Counted from the first letter of the stretch, positions 1-9,745 are shown. The stretch is 64,000 nt of DNA from Bradyrhizobium sp. WBOS07 (GCF_024585165.1 NZ_CP029008.1:6281501-6345500), one strand, 5' to 3'. The notes: generated by a model from the letters alone, not told the origin. A program made the numbers and translations.

Positions 1-211
1 GGAGGTGCTGAAGGGCCTCACCATCAAGTGCCCGTTCGGCGCCGACGGGACCGTGACGATGCGCGGCGACGACCACACCTTGGTCGGCTACGCCATCGGC
101 TGGGGTACCACGATCCCGCAGGAGCCTTATGTGCCCGAGGTCAAGGCCGGCGACTGGAAGACCATCTTCGAGCTCGAGGCCGAGTGGAAGAAGAGCAAGG
201 GCTACACCTGA
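1..211 (+). CDS. Branched-chain amino-acid-type ABC transporter substrate-binding protein, C-terminal fragment
   Basis: Only the last 69 codons are visible (frame beginning at base 2, TGA at 209-211); the gene starts before the window. The tail contains a typical end of a periplasmic LivJ-like binding protein, with the core TMRGDDHTLVGYAIGWG followed by a basic Lys-rich end. Direct adjacency to livHMGF genes in the same orientation supports a role as the ligand receptor of that importer. Nothing in the fragment identifies the ligand (branched-chain amino acid, urea, amide or aromatic acid). Family assignment is moderately sure, the substrate is not. Confidence 0.75.
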   Translation, partial: EVLKGLTIKCPFGADGTVTMRGDDHTLVGYAIGWGTTIPQEPYVPEVKAGDWKTIFELEAEWKKSKGYT

Positions 212-301
212 TGTGATGCGCGGCGGAGGCGGGCGACCGCCTCTGCCGCTTTCGTTTGGTCCTCCGCGCCGTCTCAGGCGCGCGACAATGAAAGTGCTTC
301 C

Positions 302-1204
302 GTGGATCTCGATGCCCTTGCCGGCTGCCTTTCCAGCTCCGCCTGCCTGGTGACGCAGACCACCAGCGGCCTCATTATCGGCATGCTGCTGTTCCTGGTC
401 GCGGTCGGACTGACCCTGATCTTCGGCGTGCTGAAGGTGGTCAATTTCAGCCACGGCGCCTTCTATATGTTCGGCGCCTATTTTGCGATGACCGCCTATC
501 AGCTCACCGGCAGTTTTGCACTTGCGATGCTGGCGGGGGCGGCCGGTACCGCGGCTCTCGGCCTGATCTTCGAGCGCGTCTTCATGAGCCGCGTTTATGG
601 CGCTGACGTCTTGATGCAGCTGCTGGTCTGCTATGCCTTCGTGCTGATCTTCGACGATGTGGTGCGCATCATCTGGGGACCCGAATTCAAGTCGATGGGC
701 ATGCCCTCCGCATTCCAGGTGATGCCGCTGTTCATCGCCGGCGGCGTGGTGCCGCCCTATTATCTGCTGCTGATTGGCGTCGCGCTCGTCGCGGCGATCG
801 TGCTCGGCCTCGGGCTCGCGCGCAGCCGCATCGGCAAGGTGATCCGCGCCGCCGCGCATAATCCGGGCATGGTCTCCGCGCTCGGCATCAATACCGGCCT
901 GATCTATGGCGGCGTATTCGCGCTCGGCGGCATGCTGGCGGGCCTTGCGGGCGCGCTGGCCGCGCCAGTGCGCTCGCTGACCCCCGGCATGGGATTCTCG
1001 GTGCTGATCGAATCCTTCATCGTCACCGTGATCGGCGGCATGGGCTCGATCCTGGGCGCGCTGATCGGCGCGCTGTTGCTCGGCCTCATCAGGTCGTTCG
1101 GCTCGCTCGGCTTTCCCCTGTTCACCGAGGGCCTGATGTATCTGTTCATGGTGATCGTGCTGGTCTCGAAGCCCACCGGCCTGTTCGGCAAGGAGGCGGC
1201 ATGA
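302..1204 (+). CDS. livH: Branched-chain amino acid ABC transporter permease, LivH family
   Basis: A 300-residue inner-membrane permease with about eight hydrophobic segments. The family core is clear: GLTLIFGVLKVVNFSHGAFY near residues 35-55 and a C-terminal half with GGMGSILGALIGALLLG. It should form the translocation channel with the LivM homologue that follows. The GTG at 302 is the best start I see, because the next in-frame ATG lies inside the first membrane segment. It follows the binding-protein gene by 90 bp, and its stop overlaps the next start as ATGA, indicating translational coupling. Membership in the LivH family is secure; the transported compound is not shown. Confidence 0.9.
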   Translation: MDLDALAGCLSSSACLVTQTTSGLIIGMLLFLVAVGLTLIFGVLKVVNFSHGAFYMFGAYFAMTAYQLTGSFALAMLAGAAGTAALGLIFERVFMSRVYGADVLMQLLVCYAFVLIFDDVVRIIWGPEFKSMGMPSAFQVMPLFIAGGVVPPYYLLLIGVALVAAIVLGLGLARSRIGKVIRAAAHNPGMVSALGINTGLIYGGVFALGGMLAGLAGALAAPVRSLTPGMGFSVLIESFIVTVIGGMGSILGALIGALLLGLIRSFGSLGFPLFTEGLMYLFMVIVLVSKPTGLFGKEAA

Positions 1205-2220
1205 CCGAGCTCGAGGCCGGACGCGCCGAGAGGTCGGTGCCCGTACGCGGCGGCGTCGCGCTTGGGCGCTATCGCGACATCCTGATTGCGCTGATCGCCT
1301 TCGCGGTGCTGGCGAGCCTTCCGCTGGTCACGGGCAGCAAGGCGCTGCTTGATTTCGTCATCCGCTGCTCGGCTTACGGCCTGTTCGCGACTTCGCTCAA
1401 TCTCTTGGTCGGCTACACCGGCTTAACCTCGTTCGGTCATGGCATGTTCTTCGGCCTTGGCGCCTACGGCTTCGGCTTGATCATGCAGAAGATCGCCGTG
1501 CCGATTCCGGTCGCCTTCATCGCGACGCTAGCGATCACCGCAATGGTTGCCGCGATCATCGGCGCGATTTGCGTGCGGCTGAAGGAAATCTATTTCGCCT
1601 TCGTCACGCTCGCCTTCCAGATGTTGATCCACTCGACCATATTGTCCTGGGCTTCGTTCACTGGCGGCGATCAGGGCCTGCGCGGCGGCATTCCACGGCC
1701 GGTTTTCCTCGGCGTGGATCTGTCCAATCATGTTCATCTGTATGTCACGAGCTGCGCGCTGCTCATCCTCGGCCTGCTTGCGATGCGCCAGATCGCGCAA
1801 TCGCCGTTCGGCTACACGCTGCGCATGATCCGCGACAACGCCGCGCGCGCGAGTTTCCTCGGCATCGACGTCTGGCGCGCCAAGCTCACCGTGTTCGTGC
1901 TGGCCGCACTGTTCGCCGCGATGGGCGGCATGGTGATGGCGCTGTTCGTCTCCGGCGCCTATCCGGAATTCGCCTATTGGACGATCTCGGGGGAGGGCAT
2001 CTTCATCAATATGCTCGGCGGCGTCTCGACGTTCCTCGGTCCGATGGTCGGCACCGTGTTACTGCTCCTGCTCAACGACACCGTAACGCGGTTCACCGAG
2101 TATCACGGCATCGTGCTCGGCGTGGTTATCCTGTTCTTCGCGCTGGGCCTGCGCAAAGGCCTGCTCGATTTCGTCGCCGAATGGCTTTGGGATCGGCGCG
2201 ATGCAGGCGAGGGGCGCTAG
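1201..2220 (+). CDS. livM: Branched-chain amino acid ABC transporter permease, LivM family
   Basis: A 339-residue second permease with a cytoplasmic N-terminus of about 30 residues before the first membrane segment. Family marks include NLLVGYTGLTSFGHGMFFG near residues 67-85 and the conserved cytoplasmic loop RMIRDNAARASFLGID near residue 210. It would pair with the LivH-type permease to form the pore of a high-affinity importer. The start is fixed by an ATGA overlap with the upstream gene, and the ATP-binding protein starts two bases after its stop codon, so the genes are one operon. Confidence 0.9.
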   Translation: MTELEAGRAERSVPVRGGVALGRYRDILIALIAFAVLASLPLVTGSKALLDFVIRCSAYGLFATSLNLLVGYTGLTSFGHGMFFGLGAYGFGLIMQKIAVPIPVAFIATLAITAMVAAIIGAICVRLKEIYFAFVTLAFQMLIHSTILSWASFTGGDQGLRGGIPRPVFLGVDLSNHVHLYVTSCALLILGLLAMRQIAQSPFGYTLRMIRDNAARASFLGIDVWRAKLTVFVLAALFAAMGGMVMALFVSGAYPEFAYWTISGEGIFINMLGGVSTFLGPMVGTVLLLLLNDTVTRFTEYHGIVLGVVILFFALGLRKGLLDFVAEWLWDRRDAGEGR

Positions 2221-2222
2221 CC

Positions 2223-2974
2223 ATGCTCGAGATCCGCAACCTCGCAAAATCCTTCGGTGGCGTGAAGGCGACGAACGACGTCTCGCTCGATTTCCCCGAC
2301 GGCTCGCTCACGGCGGTGATCGGCCCGAACGGCGCCGGCAAGAGTACCTTCTTCAACCTGATCACCGGTGCCTTGAAGCCGGATTCCGGCCAGGTTTTGC
2401 TCGACGGCGTCGAACTTGCCGGCCGTTCGCCGCCCGAGATCGTGCGGCACGGCATCGGCCGCGCCTTCCAGGTCGCGAGCATCTTCAAGTCGCTGACGGT
2501 AGAGGAAACCATGCTCGCCGCCGTCAGTGCCGACCAGCGCACTTCCGCGGTGCTGCACAAGCGCTTTCCCTTGCCTGAGACGCGCGACCGCGCCGAGCAT
2601 GTGATGGAGCTGCTGGGATTGGCGAGCAAGCGTCATCGCACGGCGGCGACGCTGTCGCATGGCGATCAGAAGCTGCTTGATATCGCGCTGGCGCTCGTGC
2701 TCGAGCCGAAGGTGCTTCTGCTCGACGAGCCGACTGCCGGCATGGGCCCGGAAGAGCGCTGGCGCATGATCGACAAGGTGCGCGAGCTCTGGGAGAGCCA
2801 GAAGATCACGGTCGTCTTCATCGAGCACGACATGGACATCGTGTTCAAGATCGCCCCGAAAATTGTCGTGCTCTGCTACGGCCGCATCCTGGCGACCGGC
2901 ACGCCTGACGAGATCCGCAACAACAGCGCCGTGATCGACGCTTATCTCGGCACCGAGCACGCGGGAGCGGCTGC

Positions 2975-2978
<4 letters not shown>
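2223..2978 (+). CDS. livG: Branched-chain amino acid ABC transporter ATP-binding protein, LivG family
   Basis: A 251-residue ATPase energising the importer. Walker A GPNGAGKS is at residues 34-41, the signature is LSHGDQ (144-149, a common LivG variant of LSGGQ), and Walker B LLLDEP ends at residue 170. The open frame extends far upstream inside livM, but the ATG at 2223 gives the normal N-terminus MLEIRNLAKSFGG, so longer starts are rejected. Its stop overlaps the start of livF by four bases. Substrate unknown, as for the rest of the operon. Confidence 0.92.
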
Positions 2979-3688
<710 letters not shown>

Positions 3689-3849
3689 GGCCCGCCGGTG
3701 CCTAAGTAGGCCGGGAGAAGAAAACCATTGTCAGGAGCCGGCTTGACGGAAGGAGTTTTTCCCCTGCGCGACAAAAACGCCAATCGCTTCCATTGCCGTT
3801 TGGACGGGAAACGACGACATTCCCACCAGGAATTGATGGATCGGCAGCT

Positions 3850-4068
3850 ATGGAACGCACTGGATTCGAGCCCTTCGGCGAGCAGCTGGTGTCCGCGACG
3901 GACACCCAGCCGCGGTCGCGTGCGTCAAAGATGCTGTTGCGGGTCGGCACTGGTCTGTTCTGGTCGCTGGTCGCCGGCATCGTGCTGGCGCGTGCGGCCT
4001 TCTTCGAGCCGGGCATCTATGACGGCTTCAGCCGGGTCGCCTCGCTGGCCAAGAGCTTGATCTTCTGA
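3850..4068 (+). CDS. Small hypothetical membrane protein
   Basis: A 72-residue ORF with one clear hydrophobic segment (VGTGLFWSLVAGIVLARAAFF, roughly residues 31-51) after a polar N-terminus. The frame is open upstream to 3793, but the ATG at 3850 gives the more plausible polar N-terminus. GC content and codon choice resemble the neighbouring genes. I do not recognise a named family. It stands alone between livF and the YeiH gene, so context gives no function; an alternative is a non-coding stretch. Confidence 0.5.
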   Translation: MERTGFEPFGEQLVSATDTQPRSRASKMLLRVGTGLFWSLVAGIVLARAAFFEPGIYDGFSRVASLAKSLIF

Positions 4069-4179
4069 CCCAGAACATTCTGGTCTGAGGACAGAACTTC
4101 CCTCGGCCCTGATATGTCGAAAACTTATTCCCCATCGAGCTGACGCTGCGTATAAATATTTCTCCTCTGGGAGAGATTT

Positions 4180-5238
4180 GTGTCGCAGAATCAAGCATCC
4201 AGTCCGGCCGATGCCAAGCCGGCCACCGCCGCAAGCCGTATCGCGGCGCTGATCCCGGGTATCCTCCTCTGCGTCGCCGTCGCCGGTGTCTCGGCCCTGC
4301 TGGAGCGGGCGGAACTGGGCTTTTTCGAGCATCCCTATGTCGAAGCGCTGGTGATGGCGATTCTGCTCGGCATGGCCCTTCGCAGCTTCTGGAAGCCTGC
4401 GCCGCGCTGGCAGGCCGGCATTGCCTTCAGCGCCAAACAGCTGCTCGAAGTCGCGGTGATGCTGCTGGGCGCCTCCATCAGCTTCGCCGCCATCGCCGCC
4501 TCCGGCATCGCGCTGCTGGCCTCGATCGCCGCGGTCGTCGTGGTCGCGCTCTGCGCCACCTTCGGCCTCAGCCGGCTGCTCGGCCTGTCGACGCGGCTGT
4601 CGATCCTGATCGCCTGCGGCAACTCGATCTGCGGCAATTCGGCGATCGCGGCGGTGGCGCCGATCATCGGTGCCAACAACGACGAGATCGCGTCCTCGAT
4701 CTCCTTCACCGCCATCCTCGGCGTGATGATGGTGCTCGGCCTGCCGCTGCTGATCCCGCTGCTGCAATTGTCGGCCACGCAATACGGTATCCTCGCGGGC
4801 CTCACCGTCTATGCGGTGCCGCAGGTGCTGGCCGCGACGGTCCCGGCCGGCCTCGTCTCGACGCAGATCGGCACGCTGGTGAAGCTGATGCGCGTCCTGA
4901 TGCTCGGGCCGGTGGTCGTCGGCCTGTCGCTGGTCGCCTCGCGCTGGCAGAGCGACGCCAAGAAGACCAATGTCGGCTTCTTCCGCCTGGTCCCCTGGTT
5001 CATCCTCGGCTTCCTCGCGCTCGCCACGCTGCGCTCCCTCGAGATCGTTCCGCCCACGGTGGTCGGCCCGGTGACGAAGATCACGGGCTTTCTCACCGTG
5101 GTGTCGATGGCCGCGCTCGGCCTCGGCGTCGACGTCCGCGTGCTCGCCAATGTCGGGGGACGGGTGACCGCAGCCGTGACGCTGTCGCTGCTGCTGCTGC
5201 TCGGCATCAGCATCGCGCTGGTGCACTGGTTCAGATGA
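4180..5238 (+). CDS. yeiH: YeiH/UPF0324 family putative sulfate exporter
   Basis: A 352-residue integral membrane protein with about ten hydrophobic segments. The family hallmark CGNSICGNSAIAAVAP is at residues 146-161. YeiH-family proteins (Pfam Cons_hypoth698) are annotated as putative sulfate exporters; in enterobacteria the gene is controlled by the LysR regulator YeiE. No LysR gene is adjacent here. GTG at 4180 follows a purine-rich GGGAGAG element with suitable spacing. The sulfur theme is interesting because the AprAB-like locus starts nearby on the other strand, but a functional link is only inferred. Confidence 0.85.
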   Translation: MSQNQASSPADAKPATAASRIAALIPGILLCVAVAGVSALLERAELGFFEHPYVEALVMAILLGMALRSFWKPAPRWQAGIAFSAKQLLEVAVMLLGASISFAAIAASGIALLASIAAVVVVALCATFGLSRLLGLSTRLSILIACGNSICGNSAIAAVAPIIGANNDEIASSISFTAILGVMMVLGLPLLIPLLQLSATQYGILAGLTVYAVPQVLAATVPAGLVSTQIGTLVKLMRVLMLGPVVVGLSLVASRWQSDAKKTNVGFFRLVPWFILGFLALATLRSLEIVPPTVVGPVTKITGFLTVVSMAALGLGVDVRVLANVGGRVTAAVTLSLLLLLGISIALVHWFR

Positions 5239-5252
5239 TCAGGGCAGAACTG

Positions 5253-5378
5253 CCGTAGGGTGGGCAAAGGCGCGGAGCGCCGTGCCCACGATCTCTCCAG
5301 TATGGCGACAGGTGGTGGGCACGCTTCCGCCTTCGCTCTTCGAGCTACGGCGGACAAGTCGCTTTGCCCACCCTACGG
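5253..5378. repeat. Palindromic intergenic repeat element
   Basis: Perfect 17-bp inverted repeats lie at 5253-5269 (CCGTAGGGTGGGCAAAG) and 5362-5378. A second, inner inverted pair (GTGCCCAC / GTGGGCAC) lies between them near 5283 and 5313. It fills the gap between the converging ends of the YeiH gene and the minus-strand ATPase gene. It could fold as a bidirectional terminator, and it resembles dispersed intergenic repeats seen in bradyrhizobia. Confidence 0.7.
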
Positions 5379-5409
5379 GGCCGTCATCGCGGCAAGCACG
5401 ACTGCTGAA

Positions 5410-6282
5410 TCAGATCACATCCGCCAGCGAGTGCCCATGCAGCTCGATGCTCAGCCCCTGCATGCCCATGTCGCTGATCTCGCCGCCCATGGCCTTCAGG
5501 CTCTCTTCGCGGATCAACGACATCAGCCCGCGACGTAGCGCCAGGAACTCCGACGACATCATCATCCCCTGCTGCCGCGGCCGCTCCAGCGGAATCGGGA
5601 TCTCCGCCTTGATCGAGCCGGGGCGCGCCGTCATGCAGTAGACGCGGTCGGACAGGAAGATCGCCTCGTCGATGTCGTGGGTGACGAACAGCACCGAGAT
5701 CTTGAGCCGCTGCCACATGTTGGTGAGGATCTGCTGCATGATGACGCGGGTCTGCGCGTCGAGTGCACCGAACGGCTCGTCCAGCAGCAGCACCTTCGGC
5801 CCCGTCGCCAGCGCGCGGACGATGCCGACGCGCTGCTTCATGCCGCCTGAGAGTTTTTCGGGATAGTGCTTCTCGAAGGCTTCAAGCCCGGCAAGGCCGA
5901 GCAGCGTACGTGCCGCGCGCTCGCGCTGCGAGCGCGGCATGCCGCGCATCTTCAGCCCGAACTCGACGTTCTCACGCACCGTCTTCCAGGGAAACAGCGA
6001 GTATTGCTGGAACACCATGCCGCGCTCGGCGCTGGGACCGCTGACCTTCTCGCCGTCAACGGTGACGACCCCGGTGGTCGGCTTGAGGAAGCCGGCGACC
6101 GCGTTGAGCAGGGTCGACTTTCCGCAGCCGGAGGGGCCGACGATCGAGACGAACTCGCCGGGCTTCACGTGGATCTGCGTGTCGGTGACGGCCTGCACCG
6201 GTCCCTCGATGGTCTCGTAGGCGAGGGAGAAGTTCTTGACCTCGACATGGCCCTTCGGCGTGCCCGCAATCATCTCGCTCAT
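5410..6282 (-). CDS. NitT/TauT-family ABC transporter ATP-binding protein
   Basis: A 290-residue ATPase of the nitrate/sulfonate/taurine/cyanate importer class. Walker A GPSGCGKST is at residues 49-57, the Q-loop FQQYSLFPW follows near 91-99, the signature LSGGMKQ is at 144-150 and Walker B LLLDEPFGALD begins near 165. The open frame is longer, but the start at 6282 forms an ATGA overlap with the permease stop and has GGAGGT six bases upstream. It ends the minus-strand operon regulator, binding protein, permease, ATPase. Substrate is not specified by sequence; the neighbouring redox genes suggest an oxyanion or organic sulfur compound. Confidence 0.9.
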   Translation of the reverse strand: MSEMIAGTPKGHVEVKNFSLAYETIEGPVQAVTDTQIHVKPGEFVSIVGPSGCGKSTLLNAVAGFLKPTTGVVTVDGEKVSGPSAERGMVFQQYSLFPWKTVRENVEFGLKMRGMPRSQRERAARTLLGLAGLEAFEKHYPEKLSGGMKQRVGIVRALATGPKVLLLDEPFGALDAQTRVIMQQILTNMWQRLKISVLFVTHDIDEAIFLSDRVYCMTARPGSIKAEIPIPLERPRQQGMMMSSEFLALRRGLMSLIREESLKAMGGEISDMGMQGLSIELHGHSLADVI

Positions 6283-7190
6283 GTCGACCTCCATGGCATC
6301 ACCAATTTTCCGGCGCCTCTGATCAGGACGCTCGATCCGAGCCCGAGCACGCCGATTGCGATCATGCCGAGCGCGATGTCGGCGTACTGGACCAGCGAAT
6401 AGGCCTCCCAGGTGAAGTAGCCGATGCCGTATTGACCGGAGATCATCTCGGCGGCGATCAGCGATACCCAAGCGACGCCCATGCCGACCGTGAGGCCCGT
6501 GAAGATGTGCGGCAGCGAGGCCGGGAAATACACCTCGCGGAAGATCGAGCGCTCGCGGGCGCCGAGACATTGCGCGGCCCGCACCAGCACGGGATCGACC
6601 AGCGACATGCCGTGCAGCGTGTTGACCAGGATCGGGAAGAACGAGCCGAGGAAGGTGATGAAGACGATGCTCTGCTCGTTGGTCGGCCACAGCATGATCG
6701 CCATCGGCACCCAGGCGATCGCCGGGATCGGCCGGAGCACTTCCGCGACCGGGAAGATGATCTCGTGCACCAGCTTGAAGCGGCCCATGATCAGGCCGAG
6801 CGGGACGCCGACGATGGCGGCGAGCGAGAAGCCGATGAAGATGCGCCGGCAGCTCAGCGCGATGTGCATCAGGAATTTGGGATCGTGGATCGCCGTGTTG
6901 AAGCTTGCATAGACCGCGAGCGGTGAGGGCACGTTGGTGAAGCGCACGAAGAACACGACGCGATAGGTGGTCAGCAGGTGCCAGACCAGCAGGAAGGCGA
7001 GCAGCGAAATCACGCCGATCGCGGTCGCGCGCAGCCCAGCCCGATTGAGCCGGTACCAGCGCAGCGCGAGTGTGCCGAAGGAAGGCGGCGCCGCAGGCTG
7101 GGCGCTGACGGCGGGCGCAGGTCCCGCCTCTGCAATGGCTGTTGCCGGCATGCTGTCCTCGGGATGTCTGAGGAGGGCGGGACTGCTCAC
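6279..7190 (-). CDS. NitT/TauT-family ABC transporter permease
   Basis: A 303-residue BPD_transp_1 permease with about six membrane segments after a cytoplasmic Ala/Pro-rich N-terminus of about 50 residues. The EAA-type loop is visible (AAQCLGARERSIFREVYFPA near residue 205). The GTG start at 7190 overlaps the stop of the binding-protein gene as GTGA, and the stop overlaps the ATPase start as ATGA. A shorter start (MPATAIAEAGPAP, 13 codons in) is possible. It forms the channel of the importer whose binding protein carries the NosL-like tail. Confidence 0.9.
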   Translation of the reverse strand: MSSPALLRHPEDSMPATAIAEAGPAPAVSAQPAAPPSFGTLALRWYRLNRAGLRATAIGVISLLAFLLVWHLLTTYRVVFFVRFTNVPSPLAVYASFNTAIHDPKFLMHIALSCRRIFIGFSLAAIVGVPLGLIMGRFKLVHEIIFPVAEVLRPIPAIAWVPMAIMLWPTNEQSIVFITFLGSFFPILVNTLHGMSLVDPVLVRAAQCLGARERSIFREVYFPASLPHIFTGLTVGMGVAWVSLIAAEMISGQYGIGYFTWEAYSLVQYADIALGMIAIGVLGLGSSVLIRGAGKLVMPWRST

Positions 7191-8620
7191 GTCTTGCCTC
7201 CGCCGACGGCGGCCTTCACCGCGTCATCGAAGCCGAGCACCTTGCCGCCGACCTTGGCGGCATAGGCTTCGGCGTCCTTCTTGAGCAGGAACGGGGCGAC
7301 CTCGCCGTTGCCGACCGCAAAGAAGGCTTGGTCGGCGAACAGCTTGATGCCGCGCGTCGTGTCGAAGACATAGGCGACGTTGATCTTCTTGCCCTTGGCT
7401 TTGTAGTCGGCGTACGCCCCGAGGGTGCAGGCGGCGGACGAGAAGGGCAAGATGCCGGCATCATCCACCCAGACCTCGCCGGCCTTGCGCGGATCGGCGA
7501 TCGGCTTCTTGCAGAAGGCATCTTCGCCGGAGATCTCGTAATTCTTCGTGCTGGCCAGCTGTGCGTCGTAGTCGAGCTTCATCTCGGCATAGGCCTTGCG
7601 GATGTAGCTGTCGTCGACCCATTTCTTCGGATCGAATTCCTTCATGCGGCCGAGGTTCTGCAGAACCTTGACGTCGGCCGTGGCGGCATCGATCAGAGCG
7701 GGCTTCACCGTCGGATCGGTGGTCATGTTGCCGCTCGGCCCCAGGAAGATGTAGACGACTTCCTTGTTGATGCCGGTCCATTCCTGGATTTTTTCGGCGG
7801 CCAGCTTGGGATCGTCGCGCAGCCACTGATTGGCGGCGATCAGCGCCTTGAAATAGGCGACGACGACCTCGGGATATTTTTCGGCGAAGTCGGTGCGGAC
7901 CACGATGCCGTGGAAGGTCGGCAAGTTCGTCTCGACGCCATCGAAGATCTTGCGCGCGAAGCCGCGGAACGGCAGCAGCTCGGCGAAGGGGACGAAGTCG
8001 GCATGCGCGTCGATCTTCTTCTCCTGGAGATTGGTCGAGCCGACCTCCGGGCTCTGGCTGACGAGCTGGAAGAAGTCCGATGCGTAGCCGCGATCCTGCA
8101 TCGCCTTCAGCACCATGCCGTGCGCGGCGGAGCCGAAGGGAACGCTGACCAGCTTGCCCTTGAGATCGGCGAGGTCGTAGTAGGGTGAATCCTTGTGAAC
8201 CACCATGCCGTTGCCGGAGCCGGACAGGCTGTAGGCGGCGATGCCCATCAGCCGGCTCTTGCTCTCGGGATTGCTCTCGAAGGTGAAGCCGTTCACGATT
8301 AGGGGATAGTCGCCCATCATGCCGATCTGCAGCTTGTTCGCCATCATCGCATTGGTCACGGGCGGACCCGAGGTGAAGTTCTGCCATTCCAGCGCGAACT
8401 TGATGTTGGCGTATTTGCCGTCCTTCGGCAGATATTTCTCCAGCAGATGGAGCTGGCGGATGACGACGCCCGCGGTCACCGTGTTGGTCGTGGTGTCCTG
8501 CGTTCCGATACCGAGCGTGACGGTTTCCGCCGCGGCCGGTTGCGTGACGAGTAGCGCCAGCGACGTCACCGACATCGCGATCGAGAGCGTGGGAAGATGG
8601 CCGACCATTCTCATCCTCAT
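7187..8620 (-). CDS. NitT/TauT-like ABC substrate-binding protein with C-terminal NosL-like domain
   Basis: A 477-residue exported protein, about 140 residues longer than usual for the class. A signal peptide covers about residues 1-31 (hydrophobic core then QPAAA). Residues about 33-350 look like a NrtA/SsuA-type periplasmic binding fold. Residues about 366-470 resemble the nitrous-oxide-reductase accessory protein NosL: Cys370 and Cys398, then ADQAFFAVGNGEVAPF and GGKVLGFDDA near the end. NosL binds copper(I) in the periplasm, so metal or redox sensing of the cargo is conceivable, but this is inference. ATGs at 8620, 8614 and 8608 compete; 8608 has the best GAGG spacing, 8620 the most basic signal peptide. 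It follows the Crp/Fnr gene. Confidence 0.8.
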   Translation of the reverse strand: MRMRMVGHLPTLSIAMSVTSLALLVTQPAAAETVTLGIGTQDTTTNTVTAGVVIRQLHLLEKYLPKDGKYANIKFALEWQNFTSGPPVTNAMMANKLQIGMMGDYPLIVNGFTFESNPESKSRLMGIAAYSLSGSGNGMVVHKDSPYYDLADLKGKLVSVPFGSAAHGMVLKAMQDRGYASDFFQLVSQSPEVGSTNLQEKKIDAHADFVPFAELLPFRGFARKIFDGVETNLPTFHGIVVRTDFAEKYPEVVVAYFKALIAANQWLRDDPKLAAEKIQEWTGINKEVVYIFLGPSGNMTTDPTVKPALIDAATADVKVLQNLGRMKEFDPKKWVDDSYIRKAYAEMKLDYDAQLASTKNYEISGEDAFCKKPIADPRKAGEVWVDDAGILPFSSAACTLGAYADYKAKGKKINVAYVFDTTRGIKLFADQAFFAVGNGEVAPFLLKKDAEAYAAKVGGKVLGFDDAVKAAVGGGKT

Positions 8621-8694
8621 TCGGTTGGATGTGCTGTGGTTGCCATGATTGGGTGAGGGCGGGGGCAGGGCAAATCCGGAATGGTGACCGCAGT

Positions 8695-8707
8695 CGATTA
8701 GTTGCCG
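8695..8707 (-). promoter_or_regulatory. Cluster motif AACTAATCG upstream of the binding-protein gene
   Basis: On the minus strand the sequence reads CGGCAACTAATCG, about 75 bases before the 8620 start. The same AACTAATYG core occurs in the gaps at 10101, 10164 and 11043 of the same locus. It is likely an operator or promoter element shared by these genes; no protein is known to bind it. Confidence 0.4.
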
Positions 8708-8789
8708 GGAAAAGGTGATTGCATACTCCTTGGGCAGTCCTGCACTATAAAGCCGCTTGCCTGTGCATCGGCCTTGGTCGCAAATTCGC

Positions 8790-9563
8790 CTAGTCAGCTG
8801 CGTGACCGCGCATCTCCTCCAGCACGTCGGTCCGGCAGACCACGATCTGCGACCGCTTGGTCTGCACGATTCCTTTTTCCTGCATGCGCTTGAGGCTGAT
8901 GGTGACCCACTGCCTGGTGGCGCCGACCATGTGGGCGATGTCGGCGTGGGTGAAAGCCGCCGCGATCACGGTGCCGTCGGCGTCGTCGACGCCATAGAGC
9001 TCGACGAGATGCAGCAGGAGATGCGCAAGGCGCTGTGTGATCGAGCGCGTTCCCAGCATCTGCGCCAGCGCCGAATAGCATTTGCCCTTGAAGGTCAGGC
9101 CTTCGATCAGGCCGATGGCAAGGTTCGGGATCTCGGCGGCCAGGGACCGCAATTCCTTGCCGGGCAGGTGCACGACGCTGCAATTGCTGGACGCAACGCC
9201 GGACCATTGGTGCACGGTGCCCTCGAACACTTCGGGGCCGCCGACGAAATTGCCGACATGCCAATAGGCCAGCGTGATCTCGCGCCCCTGCGGCGAGGTA
9301 TAGAACACGCGGATACGGCCGCTCTCGATCAGCCAGATGCCGTCATGCTTGCCGCCCTGGTTGAACAGCGTCTGGCCGCGGTTCAACACCTTTCGCCGGC
9401 CCTGTTTAAGCACCGCTTCCCGCTCGCGCGGCGAGAGCTTGTCCATCAGCGGCGGCGGCCCGCCGATCCATTGCTGGTTCTCGGTGAGCAGCAGCGACGA
9501 GCTGCCCGCAGGCCGGACTGCCGGGGGAACGGCCCCGCGAACCGCATTCGCTGCCTGCAACAT
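8790..9563 (-). CDS. Crp/Fnr-family transcriptional regulator
   Basis: A 257-residue regulator with an N-terminal cyclic-nucleotide-binding-like beta roll (residues about 40-160) and a C-terminal winged helix-turn-helix whose recognition region reads GATRQWVTISLKRM (about residues 213-226). It lacks the N-terminal cysteine cluster of oxygen-sensing FNR; the few cysteines are scattered. The start has GGAGG seven bases upstream (minus strand). It sits directly upstream of the binding-protein gene and close to the redox genes, so it probably controls this locus. Its effector is unknown. Confidence 0.88.
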   Translation of the reverse strand: MLQAANAVRGAVPPAVRPAGSSSLLLTENQQWIGGPPPLMDKLSPREREAVLKQGRRKVLNRGQTLFNQGGKHDGIWLIESGRIRVFYTSPQGREITLAYWHVGNFVGGPEVFEGTVHQWSGVASSNCSVVHLPGKELRSLAAEIPNLAIGLIEGLTFKGKCYSALAQMLGTRSITQRLAHLLLHLVELYGVDDADGTVIAAAFTHADIAHMVGATRQWVTISLKRMQEKGIVQTKRSQIVVCRTDVLEEMRGHAAD

Positions 9564-9639
9564 CGTCTGCCTCCGGAACGTTCAAATCGTTCTAAAGAGG
9601 AGCAATGTCCGTGCCAGATGGAAAGCGCCAACCTCCGGC

Positions 9640-9737
9640 GTCATTCCGAGATGCGGCAAGGCGCGCAGACCCGGAATCCACAATTACGAGCGGGGGTTAG
9701 GGATTCCGGGCTCGCCCTCCGGGCGCCCCGGAATGAC
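9640..9737. repeat. Palindromic intergenic repeat element
   Basis: Outer 9-bp inverted repeats (GTCATTCCG at 9640-9648 and CGGAATGAC at 9729-9737) enclose an inner 10-bp pair (CCCGGAATCC at 9670-9679 and GGATTCCGGG at 9701-9710). It lies between the Crp/Fnr start and the DUF971 stop, so it could separate their transcripts. The form is typical of dispersed rhizobial intergenic repeats. Confidence 0.65.
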
Positions 9738-9745
9738 AATATTGG

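Noticed and set aside
4070..4083. Small dyad CCAGAA-CA-TTCTGG after the small membrane ORF
   Set aside because: Only 6-bp arms, no T-run, and no regulator nearby with a known similar site; too weak to call a terminator or operator.
3925..5226. Open frame of 433 codons on the minus strand opposite the YeiH gene
   Set aside because: Gln/Arg/His-rich low-complexity shadow; the plus strand holds the CGNSICGNSA motif of YeiH.
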